A stretch of DNA of 64,000 nt, taken from the NCBI GenBank assembly GCA_022605405.1, contig JABYQQ010000001.1, positions 992,001 to 1,056,000 of the forward strand, in the 5' to 3' direction. Below are positions 45,152 to 58,224 of the stretch, in pieces; within the stretch, counting starts at the first letter, position 1; each line of letters opens with the position of its first letter. The stretch comes from Earliella scabrosa. Taxonomy: Eukaryota; Basidiomycota; Agaricomycetes; Polyporales; Polyporaceae. Made by a program: the position numbers and the translations under genes. Below the pieces are notes generated by a model that was not told the DNA's origin, searched no databases, and saw only the letters and a list, made by a program, of their open reading frames with translations.

Positions 45152-45766
45152 ATGTCGCTCACCTTCTTCACTGAGCCGTTCTACTCCCTCGCCGACTTCG
45201 ACAGCCTCTTCGACGAGGCTTTCAACGCCCGCACCTCTGGCTCGGCAACCGTCGCACACCGCGACCGTGCCAGTGAGGGCAGGCACGTCCAGAACGCCGC
45301 CTCGCGCCCCATGCGTCCAAGGTGAGCATTCGGGTGATTAGGCTCATCCCCTGTGCAGAATCACAACTCACTCGGCGCAAACAGGATGGACTTGCACGAG
45401 GACCGCGAGAAGAACCTTGTGACGGCGACGTTCGAGCTCCCCGGGCTCACCAAGGAGAAGGTGCAGCTCGACGTCAAGGACAACGTACTCACCGTCTCGG
45501 GCGAGTCGACGATCTCGAGCGAGCACAACGAGAAGGGCTACGCAGTACGTGAGCGTCGCTTCGGCAAGTTCTCGCGCTCGCTGCCGCTCCCTCAGGGTAT
45601 CAAGGTATGTCTTCTCTGCTAGTTTCAAGTAACGGCCGAACACCATGCTGACGTTGGATCATTGCAGCCTGAAGAGATCAAGGCGTCAATGGCCGACGGG
45701 GTCTTGACCATCACCTTCCCGCGCACGACCCCGGAGATGGCGCCACAGAAGATCACAATTCAGTAA
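45152..45766 (+). CDS. Small heat-shock protein, Hsp20/alpha-crystallin family
   Basis: Exons 45152-45321, 45385-45604 and 45668-45766 encode 162 residues. A short N-terminal arm (MSLTFFTEPFYSLADFDSLF) precedes the alpha-crystallin domain at ~58-155: MDLHEDREKNLVTATFELPG, LTVSGE, YAVRERRFGKFSRSLPLP and the signature ASMADGVLTITFPR (A.x.nGvLtv.), ending with an IxI-like KITIQ. These proteins are ATP-independent holdases that bind unfolding clients as oligomers in the cytosol. Length and intron positions are typical of Agaricomycete hsp20 genes. Upstream heat-shock elements and a TATA box indicate HSF control. Confidence 0.95.
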
Positions 45767-46532
45767 TCGTACGCGTAGGCGTACACTCCTTTCTTCATCT
45801 TCCGTGACCTGATCACGCTGGGAATCATGCTGTCGACATATACCTGCACATGTACCATAGTTGTCTTTGTCTGTATCATAGCCACATTGTACTGAACAAC
45901 AGTACTAGTGATGCACGCGTGAATACCACGAAGTCTATGAGGAAAGCACCACAACACACCAATATCGTGCTTCAAGGGCATGCCCGCTTTCTCCCCGCGA
46001 GTGCTGGTATCGAGGCCACGAAAACGCTTATGTAGGCTATGTAGAAACTAAAGATGAAAGCTTAAGGCTCCCGTTAACAGTGGCTTCCCGGAGGTGCGGT
46101 CAACCAGTTGGCATGTCAGGGCGTATTGAGTAACTTGGCAAGATCAGTCGTCTTGCCCCTGATCAGATATTTACTGTGCGGATGGTGACCGGTGACCGTT
46201 CGTCTTTGACCGTGTACGCCAACTTGCATTGCATACTCAGTCACCGCTGGTCCCTGCGCTAGATTCTAGACACTGACGATAGTGAGTAGAGCAGCATGAC
46301 ATGCCCTCCTGTGGGCGGTCACTGGTAGACTTGGATCTGACTTGGTACTATGACGATTGGTGTGTACCGTGTGTTGAAACTTTTGCATTTGTGAGAGTGT
46401 TCGGCACTTGGGCGGCGAGGCACAGGTGCCTAGGAATCAAGCCAAAAAGAGCAATGTACCGGATTACGTAAGGGCACTAGACGACCTGAGCTGGCCCCCT
46501 CCGTCTGTCCTCACTCTCGACGTCGAACCAGC
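45767..46532. other. Intergenic, no feature assigned
   Basis: Contains the 3' UTR of HSP20 and the promoter of the RRM gene. No domain-bearing frame, tRNA or repeat was found. Confidence 0.5.
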
Positions 46533-48892
46533 ATGGCCGGCTCACTCGACAGTGACCTTTACGACGGTGAGTTTCATCTCCAGCAGCAGCATTTCTGAGA
46601 GCCGTCTCTCATGTACGCAGATCTCTACGGGGACAACGACGATAATCGCGAAGAACCGGCACAGCAAGGCAAGACAGAGAACCATACGGAGCAGAGACCA
46701 GCGACAAGCCAGGAAGTGAAACGTGAAGAGAAATCTGTTGTACTAAAAGAAAGCTCACTACCGCCGAAACCACCCGCCGAACTCTCGTATTCTGCTCAGG
46801 TGGCGAAGCAATTCTCAGCATACAAGCAAACCCCTGCCCAAGAACGCCAGCCATACCAAGTTTCGCCAGCGTCGAAGACGAATGGGCATGCGGAGGGAGA
46901 CTCGCAAGACGACAACGGTCGCAGACCGGTCAGACCTTCGGAAATGAAAGACGAAGGGTGAGTGTTCCTGTCTTCCAATGCTGCCGTCTGGCGGCAGGTT
47001 CCCTGCCGTTGAACACATGCGGCTTTGTCGCGGTGTTGATGTGCTACGTACGATCACGGTGGACCGTTCGTCTCTACATATTGTCACAGACATTACACCG
47101 CTCGATACCGACCAGACACGGAGAAGTCCATACCTGCTATACGTCGTATCCTCCTATATGGGTTTTTCCACCTCGTCGCTCTATCTCCGGCCAGCTTCTT
47201 ACTTTACAGACGCTAATCTTCTTGCTCGTCGCTCGGTATCATGCTCCTATCCCTCGGTACATCCTCAACTTGTCATACCCTGTCCCTGACATGACTGCGT
47301 CACCTGGCCCATACACTGCACCTCCATCTATGGCACGCCTACGACCCTTCAACACGCGATATGCCCCTCATTACGACGCATGTTACGGCACACGATACGG
47401 CATGTCTTACGACACTTCAATGTCACGATTTTGCCGAGCACAGCAAGATGTTCGTTGGCGGCCTCAGTTGGGACACCACAGATGGTACAAGTTCACCGCA
47501 CCATCGCATGCAAGCTGTGAGCTGATGATCAAGCAGAGGGCCTCCGGAAATACTTCTCAGAGTTTGGCGAGGTCGAGGACTGCACAATCCTGCGGGACCA
47601 GGATGGGCGGTCGCGCGGCTTCGCGTTCCTCACATTCAAGGACCCTTCGTCCGTGAACGCGGTCATGTGTCGCGAACATGTTCTTGATGGCAAGACTGTG
47701 CGCATCTCCACCCAAAGCTGCACGCTGTACATGCACTCATCGTTACCACTGCTCTACAGATTGATCCGAAACGCGCGATCCCTCGCGAAGAACACCTTCG
47801 CAACACGCGTTACTTTGTGGGCGGGCTCTCGCACGCCACGACGTCAGACTCGATGCGCGCCTTCTTCTCGCAGTACGGCAAGGTTGTCGATTGTACAGTC
47901 ATGGTCGACCGCGAGTCCGGCCGCTCCAAGGGCTTCGGCTTCGTGACTTTCGAGGACGCGAGTAACACTGACCAGCTCGTTGGTCAAGCGAACCTTATCC
48001 TCGATGACAAACAGGTGCGTTTGTATCGCGCAAGCTCACTGGAACAGTACTGACGTACACTCACGGTTGTCAGATCGAGGTCAAGGTCGCACAACCTCGC
48101 AGTCAGCGGGATGCCGCACGCACCACCACCACTACCCGCGGAGGCCGTGACAGTGCGTACGTCGGCGGGACAGACGTCTCGTCTGGCAGCACCGCAGGCA
48201 GCGCAAACACCATGAGCTTCGGCAACGCCGGGAGCAACGTCGGCCCCCAGCAGATGTCCATGCTCTACCAGCGCATGATGACCCAGAACCCCATGATGGG
48301 CATGGGTATGGGCATGGGCATGAGCGGCATGGCAGCCATGGGCGGGGGTATGCCGGGCATGATGCCGATGGGCACCGCTGCCACCCCCATGGCCGGCGGG
48401 GACTTCGGTGGCATGGGCGGCGGCATGGGGGGTGGTATGAGCGCGGCCGGAATGGGAGGTGGAATGGGCGGCGGAATGGCCATGAGCCCCACCATGGGGA
48501 TGGGCGTCGGCATGACCCCGGCCATGGGAGGAGGCATGAGTCCAGGCATGAGTCCAGGTCTGGGCAACGGCATGGCCGGAGGTATGGGAGGTATGGCTGC
48601 GGGGATGGCTGGCATGGGACGTGGAATGGCGGGCGGTATGGGGAACATGGCCGCTGGCATGGGTGGCACTATGGGTGCCGGCATGCGGATGGGCATGGGT
48701 CCGATGGCGATGTCCGGGATGGGCATGCAGCCATTCATGAACAACGCGGCGGGGATGATGGGGCGCGGCATGGGCATGATGGGCGGTGCCCTCCATCCTA
48801 TGGGTCGCGCACGGGGGATGATGAATGCAGGCGTCGGGCCCGCGCGAAACATGGCTCGTGGACAGCACGGGTACCACCCCTATGCGCGATAG
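46533..48892 (+). CDS. Hrp1/DAZAP1-like hnRNP with two RRMs and a Met/Gly-rich tail
   Basis: Exons 46533-46566, 46621-46957, 47444-47484, 47537-47697, 47760-48014 and 48074-48892 give 548 residues with consistent phase. The N-terminal ~120 residues are acidic/Gln-Ser-rich. RRM1 has RNP2 KMFVGGLSW and RNP1 SRGFAFLTF. RRM2 has RNP2 YFVGGLSH and RNP1 SKGFGFVTF, and the linker carries the family-typical KRAIPREEH. The final ~190 residues are dominated by GMGMGMGM-type Met/Gly repeats, ending in a basic segment (RARGMMNAGVGPARNM). This architecture matches yeast Hrp1/Nab4 and animal DAZAP1/Musashi-type proteins that bind pre-mRNA for 3'-end processing, export or translational control. The 486-bp third-exon-proximal intron is unusually long for this window. 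The tail is likely disordered and condensation-prone. Confidence 0.92.
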
Positions 48893-49156
48893 TACTCGAT
48901 ATTTACTCTGATCCTTACTCATACTCGTAGCATTAGCCTTCGCACGAGCTGTTCTGCTCCTGTTCTGCTCTCTACCATACACTCACCCTAGGATATCATG
49001 CCCATGCTGATACGTATTCTCCATAGCCCTATGTCGTTGTAATATACGGGAACTTGTTCCGATACCAGTCGATTGCTACACTACTAAAGGCACATAGCTT
49101 ACACGCATTAGCCCTACACGCTTCAACCAAGCACCATATTTTATCTCCGTCCTAAT

Positions 49157-52100
49157 CTAGAACGAACGCAGAGATATCTGAGGCTTCGCCGGCTCAGCCA
49201 TCTGTCCCTTGTTGCCCAAAGCTTGTCTGACAGAAGTTTCCAGCGTCTCACGCAGTGACGCCTCCAACCGTCCAGTAGCATCTTTGAACGCTGCAGGTGA
49301 AGTAGCGGCGAGCGAGAGCAGTTGAGTGACCGCTTGAGTATGTAACGGTGTTGCGGGCTGCCGGGACGGGTCCAAGAACAGGATGAGCACGGGCATGATG
49401 ACTCCGAGAGCGCGTGGACCTGACGAATAGGATGGCCGTGAGCTACTAGTACTATGACTGGAGCTTCCACTTACGTAGATCCTCGCTCAACGACACGAAA
49501 AGCGCGGAGAGCGCTTTGTTGATCTCGCCGACAGTGGCCACAACACGTTCTGGAGGATTCGCTTCATCGCTTGCCGCGGCAGCCTTAGCTAGGCATTCCA
49601 CCAAACCAGGCAAGAGTAGTCGCGTGCATTGGCGAAGAACCGGGTTGCCCGACGCCGATGCCATTATAAGTGTCTTCGCGCAATGAGCAGCTGTCAATGA
49701 GATCTGCAGAGATTGCATGAGTTCGAGGAGTACTACGGACACACAAGCTGACAGCCAAGTGTCGCTGTCGCTCACCTCACTGCCTTCCACGAGTTTCTGT
49801 GAAATGAGGAAGCATGCGTGCTCGATGACAGGCTTTCCGACAGGCACCGTTGCTGGTAACACAGTGAGCACGAGGACGGCTGCAAGAAGATTGCACTTGA
49901 TCTTCTTGTTGCACATCGGCCCTTCTCGACCACTGTCGGTATATTCAGTACACACAATAATCGCTGCACGAAACACGTAGCCCACCTCATTTCGTCAATG
50001 TTGACCAGACATGTGGATAACAGTCCATGGACGATGCGGCCAAACTTGTTGTCTGGGTCGGGAAGATTCGCTGGCCTGTCGAGGAGCGCCTTAAGCGCCT
50101 GTAATGTAGGTCCGACGAGGTCTAGTTCGGAGGTCTCGTCCCGGAGAAGCTCTGCACACGGGTCAGTCGACAGAAAGTCCGATGGACGACATATTCCGTA
50201 CCGCAGTACAAGGTGATTGCGACGGCCCGGAAGTCTTCCCTCTGGGATGGACCGAACGCGGCTGCCACAGCGGAGAAAGCATCGAAAGCAGCGATCATCA
50301 ACCTGACTTTCTCAGCCGGTGAGGAGGCATCGTCTGTCGATGTTGTTGAGCATCATGGACAAAATTGAAAGAATCAACATCACTCACGGATAGCACCGTT
50401 GCGGGGACCGGAGATGACTCGACGTAGGATGTATGCGCATATCCGCAAGCAGTGTGCCTGTGGGGAGGACAGTACGCTCTCGCCGTTCGATACATGCCCG
50501 TTTCTACAAATGCCCTAGTCAGCAATATGAAGCTATCCACCCTGTGATGTGAGCATACGTCTGGTTCGTTGACTTGATACTGTCGGCGAGACTCGCGATG
50601 GCTTCGACGAGATGTAGTTGCACCCCAGAAGGCTCCGTAAGCGCCATCCGGTAGAACAGGTTCAGCAATTCCTCGAAGAGGGGTGGGTCGTTGAAGACGC
50701 GACCACAATACTTGCGTTTGACCAGGCATTTCAGTGCTTGGAGCGAGACGATGGACGTGCGTTGCGCATCTGGCCCTGCGTCAGCCGTAGATGTTGCCAG
50801 CGCTTCGTACACCAGGCCGAAGACGACAAAGAAGAAGACGGTGGGTTCGTCACGACCGTCGGTCTGAGCCTTGGTCGGGGGCTGTAAAGGTGGGTTCTCT
50901 TGACCGTCCATAGCAGCTAGGATGCTCGGGTCATCATTTTGCATAGCAACGGCTACAGCATGGAGAATGACCGGCCACGCCTTGACGTAGTACTAAAAGG
51001 AGGTGAGCATCAGGCGAATTATGAAATAGTACTGAACTCACAGGAAGGAGCACCTCCCGACCGAGACTGGAGTAGGAAGAGTCTAGCGCCCCTGCAGGAG
51101 CGTCGTCCAATGCCTCGGCATCGATGCGAATGCTGGCATAGTCTCGCAGCGACGATACCCATAGAGGGGCAAGCGCTACGCGATACGGCTTGACGACGTC
51201 AACAAGATACGGTTGCTGCGTACTCGCGACTTCGAGCTCAGCCCAAGCAGATAGCGTAGCGATGCGCAGCATGACGGATGCATTCGGACTGAGTTCCGCC
51301 GCATCGCCCAGTGTGAGCATGCCGGACCCTGTTGGGATGGAATGATGAGCTGTGCTCCGATGTCGTCGAGGTCCTATATGCTTACCTTTGGATTGCTCCA
51401 GAGCGGAGGTCAATAGCCTCAAGATACGACCCATACGACCAACATCTTTCACAACACCACAACCGACGAAGATAGCACAAGTTCCGATCGCTGACGCAAG
51501 AATCTCGGGGGTGGAGTCCGATGAGAATGCGGGGGTAAGTGCAGCAGTAATGGGTGCTTGGTGTTGCTCCAAAAGCAGGTTCTCCTCGTAGTCAGGATCA
51601 GGGACCTTGGCGAATATCTACCACGGATTGGCAAGCAATGAAGGAGGTGACGATGAGGAAGATCGGGACGAACGCACCTCGATGACATCCGTCAAGACAG
51701 TTAAACCCTCCAGACGAATCTCCGTGACGTGCGCTGCCGACGCGGTAAACGCGATCTTGATCAAGTCGGGAACACGAGAAACGAGAAGGCCATTCTGAGG
51801 TATGCCTTGGCTACGGGCGAAGGCGATGTCGAGATGTTCTCTCCTCCCCGATCGACCCACCACAGTACAAATGTTGTGCAGACACTGCAACGCGAACAAC
51901 TGTGTCCTCCATCGCGACGTGGGTCGTGCAGCGGACGAGCTGGTCCCCACGCTCAACGACTGTCCCTCGTCGTCAGCCGTCGCGGCGTCGGCGGCTTGCT
52001 GAGAAGCCGTCGTGCGCGACATGATCCGCTGGCAGAGGTCGATCCACGCCGAAGGGTTGTAGATGACGGTCTGCTGAAGCCAGCTGGCGATGACGTTGCG

Positions 52101-55100
52101 AACGCCATCCACCGACGAGTCGTCGTCAAGCATTGCGAACAGCTCTTCGACAAGCTGATCACCTCCCAGCTTCGACATGCTCAAAGCGTCTCGCTGCACG
52201 AGCTGATAGAGCGCGTTGATCGACGCAAGCTTGAGCGGGCGGCGCGACGACGAGAGGTATCCCCGGAAACGGGTTACCAAGTCCGGAACGTTGACATGGT
52301 CCGGGGCGAACATGAGGAAGTGCTGGATGCACTTGATAGCCTCCACGCAGCTACCATCGTCCTCCTCGTCGATGAACTGATGCACGAGGTCCAAGACAAG
52401 CGTCCTCGTGCGCGTGGACTCTTGAATGTCAGGGCCAAGCACCGTAATGACCGCGTCTATGTTCTGGCAGACGACCTGGTACGCAGGGAGGTCGCCGCTG
52501 ATGTTGGAATGGTTGAGCGACCCACCATCGGGCTCGTGCGACTCCATCATGTACACCTTGAACAACAGGCCGAGCGTGCTCGACACGAACGGCGCGTACG
52601 CGAGACTGGCAGCGTCGATGACTCGGGCGAGCGCACTGAGCGCCCAGAAATGCACGACCGGGTGGGGATCGTTGATCAGCGACATGAGGACATGCACGGT
52701 CGTCTTCAGCAGCGGGCCGGCTGCCAGGCCTCCAACGTACGAGTGGATCGCTCCAAACGCCAACGCGCACCCCGCGCGTCCATGCGGGTCTCGATTGCTG
52801 ACGACCTGGTCGACGAGCGTCTTGACCTGACTGGTTAGGAAGTTCGTCCCGGCTACACTCGCGAGTCGGCCGATAGCCTCGCTGCTCGCCTTGCGCAAGA
52901 TAGGGTCCCCGTCCACCAGCACGTCCTTCAGGAACGTCGAGAGCGGGGTCGTGACTTGAGTATTCCCGAAGACTTGGCGTGCGCTGTTTGACGTGCACTG
53001 GCGTAGAGCCAAGACGATGGCGAACGTCGTGTTCACCAGCGCAGCAGCTTTCCGCCCTGTGTTCTTCTCCAGCTTCTGTGATCCCGCGGCACCTAGGAGT
53101 TGCGTGATGACTTTGGTCGTCTGCGAGACATCCTGCATCGGCAGCAGCTGGGAGAAGAGCTGGATCGCAGCGTCGACTGCGGCGGTGGCAGCCGGAGGTG
53201 GCTCCGGTGCACGGCGGCTCTGATCAGCAACATTCATCTGACATAGGTAGAGCGTGTCGTGTTCCAAGGCGTTGATGATAGGCTTCTGGCACTGCGGGAG
53301 TGTCAGCTCAACTCGCTCAACTCATCATGATACGGATGCCTACCATATCGTCGATGGACGTCTCAATGCTGTCCCGGTTTAGTGACTCGTTGGGACTCTC
53401 ATCCACCTGCAGGCTGGTCAACCCATATGCGTAGCCGTCCACGCTCTGCCATATCGACGTGAAGGCACCGGAAGAGGAGGCAATCGCGGCTTGAACGGAG
53501 GAGCCAGAGTAGCCATCCGGGCTGGAGAAGAGGGTGATGACAGACTGGAGCAGGGAGCCTTGCACGGACTCCGTGACGCCTCCGAAGCCAAGCAAGGAGA
53601 AACATTGGAATATGCGCGAACGGAGAAGCGCCTCGCGTCCGTCAATGTTGAGCCCCTTGGAGTCGGCCAGCAACTCCTCCTGGTTGAGTGACGCACGGCT
53701 GGTCAAGTAGGTATTGGCGAACGCCAGACCGTTGCTGAGAAGGGAGGCAATACGCCTTGTGACATCCGCGGTTACAAGGGTCGGAGAGTTGTACTTCAGG
53801 AAACAATGCACTGCTCCAACCGTGCTCTCTCGCACGTGAAGCAGGAACTCCCACTCGGCGATACTCCGTCCTGCCGCGCCGTCCTTGGTGGTCGGTTTCG
53901 GCAATGCGTTGCGCCATAGGACCAGGAGCTGGGGGAGGTGAGGACGAACAAAGTTGGGACCGAGGGTCATGAGCGAGGCAATGCACGTCCACGCGATCTC
54001 GATCTCGACCCGCGCGATCTTGACATCATGTTCACCAGCACGCTTGAGGATCTGCACGCAGATGTCGTACACCTTCGCGCTGATGTCGTGAGATACGTAT
54101 AGCGGACGGTCGGGGATGACTGCAAGCAGCGCCGAGAGGCCGTATGCTTGCCCGAGTGCCCGAAGGTGGATGTCGGAGGGGGCGGCAGGGGTGGTAAGGG
54201 ACGAAATATCGCGCTGCAGCTTCTCTACGACGCTGAGCAGAACCTTTGGCAGGCGGAGGGGAGTGGAGTAGCAGAAGCACCGTAGCGCCCATGCGGTGTT
54301 GACCCGGACGCTGTGGCTCGGATGCGAGAGGAGGTTGAGCAAGGGATCAAGCAGTGCATCCTGCATAGTCTGAATGACAACGTCGTCTCGATAGGAACCG
54401 AAAAGCTCACCTGCACAGGACCAGGAGCATTCCCAAGTTGCTGTAATAATCCGCTCACTTCCCTGAGCGCAATCACGAGACAAAGCGGATTTGGAGCCGA
54501 TTGCCCGGGCATGAGGGCTGGCCAACGCTTGAGATACGTGTTCGACAGCTCCTGTATAGCAGCGATCTGTGCTTGCTCGCCGAGGAGACGAACCCCGATG
54601 AGGTCTCGTAGGATGATCTCGATGAGTGAGCGGACGAAGATGACTTCGTAGCGAGTGCCGGAGTTACGAGCGTTAGTAACAATTTCGGTCATCAAGTGGT
54701 TGACGACCAGTGCATAGTTGCTCTCGATAAAGCCAGGACCCAGCAGAGACAGTAGCGCAGAATAGAAGTCGAAGATGCCGACGCGCGTTTTGCGAGATGC
54801 TTGGGGCTTGTTGAAATGTCCTGATAGCTGCAGGAGCATTTCACTGGGTGTCATGATGGGCTTTGCTTCTTCGGCAGCGACATGTGCACCAGGAGCCACG
54901 TCCTCATCTTCGTCTTCGCCTTCTTTCCGAGCTTTCTTGCCCTTCTTCGAGGCCTCCGGGACAGGTACCACCTTCTCTACTTGGGTCGAAGCGAGCATAT
55001 GGGCTACAAGCTTAGCGAGCGATCGACGTGTGAGTTGATCCGCTCCTTCAAGGCTCTTCACGCAAATGTTCAAGATGCTTTCGACATCAGCCACAGACCG

Positions 55101-56051
55101 AGTGCCGTCCCCGGCAGGATACATCAGGATCAGGACCTATACGACTATTCAGCGAAGGACCGACAGTTAAATCTAGCAACGCACTTCGCACGCAGCGCGC
55201 TGAACTGCCAGTGACTTGTCGCTCAGTGCATTCCTGCTGTGCTTGATGATGTCCTTTGCAACGGAATCGGTGACCGCTCGCTTGGCGGTACCCAGAGCCT
55301 TGCTCAACGCATACAGAGCATACGCTCTGAGAATGATCGGCTATTGCATAGACGTTGTTCAACGGGACTGTTAGAGAATCGTTGACATCCACGCACACTG
55401 GAAGAGCGGTAGAGCTTGATGGTCACAGTAGCAACTTCGGCCATGAGAGACATGACCTGCACGCGAATCACGAACGAGTTCTATGACATGCGTGAATATA
55501 CGCACTTGAGACCCATACGTTCCCATTAGTTCGCCAACGCAATAGATGGCCGCTCTGTCCTGACCTAAGACACAGACAGCCTGACATGCACAACGAGAGC
55601 AACGTACATTCGACTTGACTCCTTTGCCGGGGGTTTAGTCTCCGCGAGAAGCTTGAGGAAGGCTTGGATGGTGTCGAACAGAGTTCTGGTCTCTCCGCGC
55701 ATATATAGAGCCTTGAGACAGCTTGCGACAAGACGCCTGATGGGTCGCCCAGGGAGAGGGAATGGTTCCGGAGCAGAGACAATCTTGATGAAGGACTCCT
55801 CGAGGTCACTCTGAACGGCCTTCAACTCTTCCTAACCGGAAGGTTAGGTAAATCCGGGAACACGGGAGAGTAAACGCACCAGAGTCGCCTTCTTCACCGA
55901 CCTCTCCGTCGAGGAGAGCCATTGAAACAAGTAAATCTCGCCATTCTCTTCAGAAAGTTTTGACTGCCTCCATTTTAGCGTCGTGGAACTGATCCTAGGG
56001 AAAAGTGCGGACCTCTTCCAGTAGTTCTACGGGGTTGTACCCTGCCGCCAT
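49157..56051 (-). CDS. LAA1: LAA1/HEATR5 family HEAT-repeat protein (AP-1 adaptor accessory factor)
   Basis: A very long multi-exon minus-strand gene. Coding blocks run from an N-terminal exon near 56051 (MAAGYNPVELLEE), through LFQWLSSTERSVKKATL, a PIRRLVASCLKALYMRGETR block (~55760-55680) and HEAT units at 55124-54420, 54520-53330 and 53267-51618, to the stop at 49157. Diagnostic HEATR5/Laa1 sequence includes GRAGCALAFGAIHSYVGGLA, INDPHPVVHFWALSALARV and ASLAYAPFVSSTLGLLFKVY. The protein is around 2,000 residues, near family length. Laa1 recruits and stabilises the AP-1 clathrin adaptor at the trans-Golgi/endosome, with Laa2 in yeast. Not every splice site was resolved, particularly at 49,400-51,600 and 55,100-55,900. 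The first ATG with no in-frame upstream alternative is at 56051. Confidence 0.88.
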
Positions 56052-56406
56052 GTCTTCCGATACTTGAGCGAGGGCGCCGGACTCCAGCGGTAATCGTTTC
56101 AAACGTGTGTGTGTCGGCTCTCAGGTCGTTCCAAGGCGAGGGGGTATATGAGAGCTAACGCGGGGGTGAGGATCAAGTACAGAGGACAGTGAGCGAGTCG
56201 GACAGGCAGCGGCGCTCGCGAGCGCGTAGCCTGATCGGAGATTGGCAGACGTAATGGGCGCTTACACGGTCCAGCACTCTTCCCGCACTCACGCGCTCAG
56301 CCACTGCACTCTCAGCCTCTGCTCACTTGTTCCTTCTCCGAGCCACGAGCTCCGAGTAACGCGAAGCATTGTTCTGGAGATGTGCACAGAATTGCATTGA
56401 AGCACC
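56052..56406. promoter_or_regulatory. Divergent promoter region between LAA1 (-) and the Pro-rich gene (+)
   Basis: These 355 bp separate two start codons on opposite strands, so both promoters must lie here or overlap. A TATA-like tatatgag occurs near 56146. No other motif is secure. Confidence 0.5.
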
Positions 56407-57717
56407 ATGGAGGGACATGCGGTGATTGTGGAGACGGCGGATGTAAGACTGCTCGGTCCTCAAAGTGCGTCGTTCTTGTGACTAAAGAGCTCAAAGGGCC
56501 CGTCTCCCCAGAAGAAGCGCAAACTGATGCACATTGCGGACGGGTTTGGAAGTACGCGGAGAGCGACGGGAAGGAGCTCAGGACCTGCGCCCAAGTTCAC
56601 ATCCGCTTTCGATGACCCCAGACGGTCCAAGCTGACCTCGATCCACTCCCCATTGCGTGTTCCTCGCCCTCCTCCTCCTCTCTTCTCCAATCCACCGTCC
56701 GGGTCCTCCAAAGACACCGCGCTCCGTGTGCTACGTCCTCCTCCAACGCCTCCAGCCCCGCCCCAGGCGCCCGAAGCCGGCCCTTCTAAACCACAGCCCG
56801 CGCGTAACACCTCAGCCCGTCCTCTGAAGCCACCTTCCTTCGCGTCTCCATCTGGGTCAGGTACGAAGTTCACTCTCAAGGGCGCTCTGCCAGCCTCTCC
56901 TCGGTCCAGCACGAAGCCCGTGTCGAAGGTGAACATACAGAGATTCCAACCTGCCCTCCCTGTTCCGCCTCCCGCGCCAGACCCAGTGAAGCCCGTCCGT
57001 AGTATCAATGCTCTTCAACCTCCCCCTCCGCCTCTTCCGAGAAAAGGCCCACCGCAGCTCGATGCGGATAAACTGAAGACCATTTCGACCACTCGTGTCG
57101 CGGTCGCGATGGACCCTCGGACAGAGAGCGGGACGGACGAACTCCTGGCCCTACACATCGAACAGAATGCGTCGACGTACGTCCCCCCACTGGAGCGCGA
57201 GCTCAACCGAGGGCTGGGACAGAGCCCCGAGAAGGCGTCCAAGAAGAAGGGTGGCAAGTTCGTCAGGGGCGGTCTCGCGGACCGTGCACAACATCTGTTC
57301 GCAAAGCAGAACACAGTCCAGACGCTCTGGTACAAGGAGATGGCACTGCAGGGCTCGCGACCAACTACTACCCGGCGCGTTGCTCCCGATCTCAGTGTGC
57401 GCATCCTCGCCGTGTCACACACCACATCCATCTCTAGTCTCCAACGCTCGCAGAACATTCCCCGGCTATGCGTCGTGCGCTGCGCCAAGATCATCAAGGG
57501 GCGCGCTACGGGCGAGCTGACAGTGGTGCTCGACTTCGGCTCGCCGGGTTCTCTCGCCGAGAAAGCGCATACATTGGAGGAGGTGAAGGAAGGGAAAGAA
57601 GTGCATGTCTGGCGACCTTGGAACAGCTCGCAGGCGGATGCGGAGGAGATGTTTCGGCACGGTGTACCGCCCAGGGATGGAAGCACAATATTCTGCACTC
57701 GATTCCGACTGACGTGA
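56407..57717 (+). CDS. Pro-rich nuclear-looking protein with conserved C-terminal beta domain, function unknown
   Basis: Exons 56407-56442 and 56497-57717 (in phase) give 418 residues. After MEGHAVIVETAD there is a basic PQKKRKL segment resembling a nuclear localisation signal, then about 190 disordered residues rich in Pro and Ser (RPPPTPPAPPQAPE). The C-terminal ~150 residues look folded: SVRILAVSHTTSISSLQRSQ, IPRLCVVRCAKIIKG, GELTVVLDFGS and EGKEVHVWRPWNSS. The alternating strands and VWRPW ending suggest a small beta-barrel, perhaps OB-like, but this is a guess from pattern only. Similar proteins are annotated only as hypothetical as far as I recall. It shares a short divergent promoter with LAA1. 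Confidence 0.75.
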
Positions 57718-58224
57718 CGGTGAGCTGTGCTTTAGATCACCATCTGCATACGCACTAAGGACTCCTCAGCAGGTGCCACCCACATGTCGGGTCACTACCG
57801 CCACGGCCCCTGCGGCATGAAATATACGGGTGTGCAGGTTACCTGTATACTCGGGTATGTCGGTCACCGGTTAGTCATCACGAGCGACCTCTATGTGGAT
57901 CTATCTCGATTCCTACCGTACGCAGCCGTCCAACCTGCCTCCATTACTCATGGTAAGGATATCACCTCGGAGACCGGTCAACCATGTAACTTCTCTTGGC
58001 GGTCTCCACAATCTAAATATGATGATCTGCGAGGTCGTGGTCTTTCTGTGAGTGGCCTCTGCGAGGTATGACACACAGGCCGGCAGTCACCGTGTCTCTT
58101 TATGCGTTCCGTGACTGAAGGAGTACCACACTAATGATGATACATGAGAGGGGAAAGCTGAGGGACGCAGAGTCTTTTGGGGTTGGGGGTATGTATGATT
58201 TATAGCGACAACGGACGAGATAGT
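57718..58224. other. Intergenic between convergent genes; no feature supported
   Basis: An open plus-strand frame at 57784-58071 has no domain, no codon bias and no family resemblance and lies in the shared 3' region of two convergent genes, so it is not called. Confidence 0.5.

Noticed and set aside
48265..48852. Met/Pro/Ile-rich minus-strand frame
   Set aside because: Also antisense to the Met/Gly tail; no introns or domains.
47984..48982. 332-residue His/Ala-rich minus-strand frame
   Set aside because: It is the exact antisense of the Met/Gly-rich RRM gene tail; the GGCATG-type repeats keep the complementary frame open.
51729..52838. 369-residue plus-strand frame
   Set aside because: Antisense shadow of the LAA1/HEATR5 exon, Arg/Asp-rich with no fold-like pattern.
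57784..58071. 95-residue plus-strand frame
   Set aside because: It lies between two convergent genes, with no family resemblance or codon bias.
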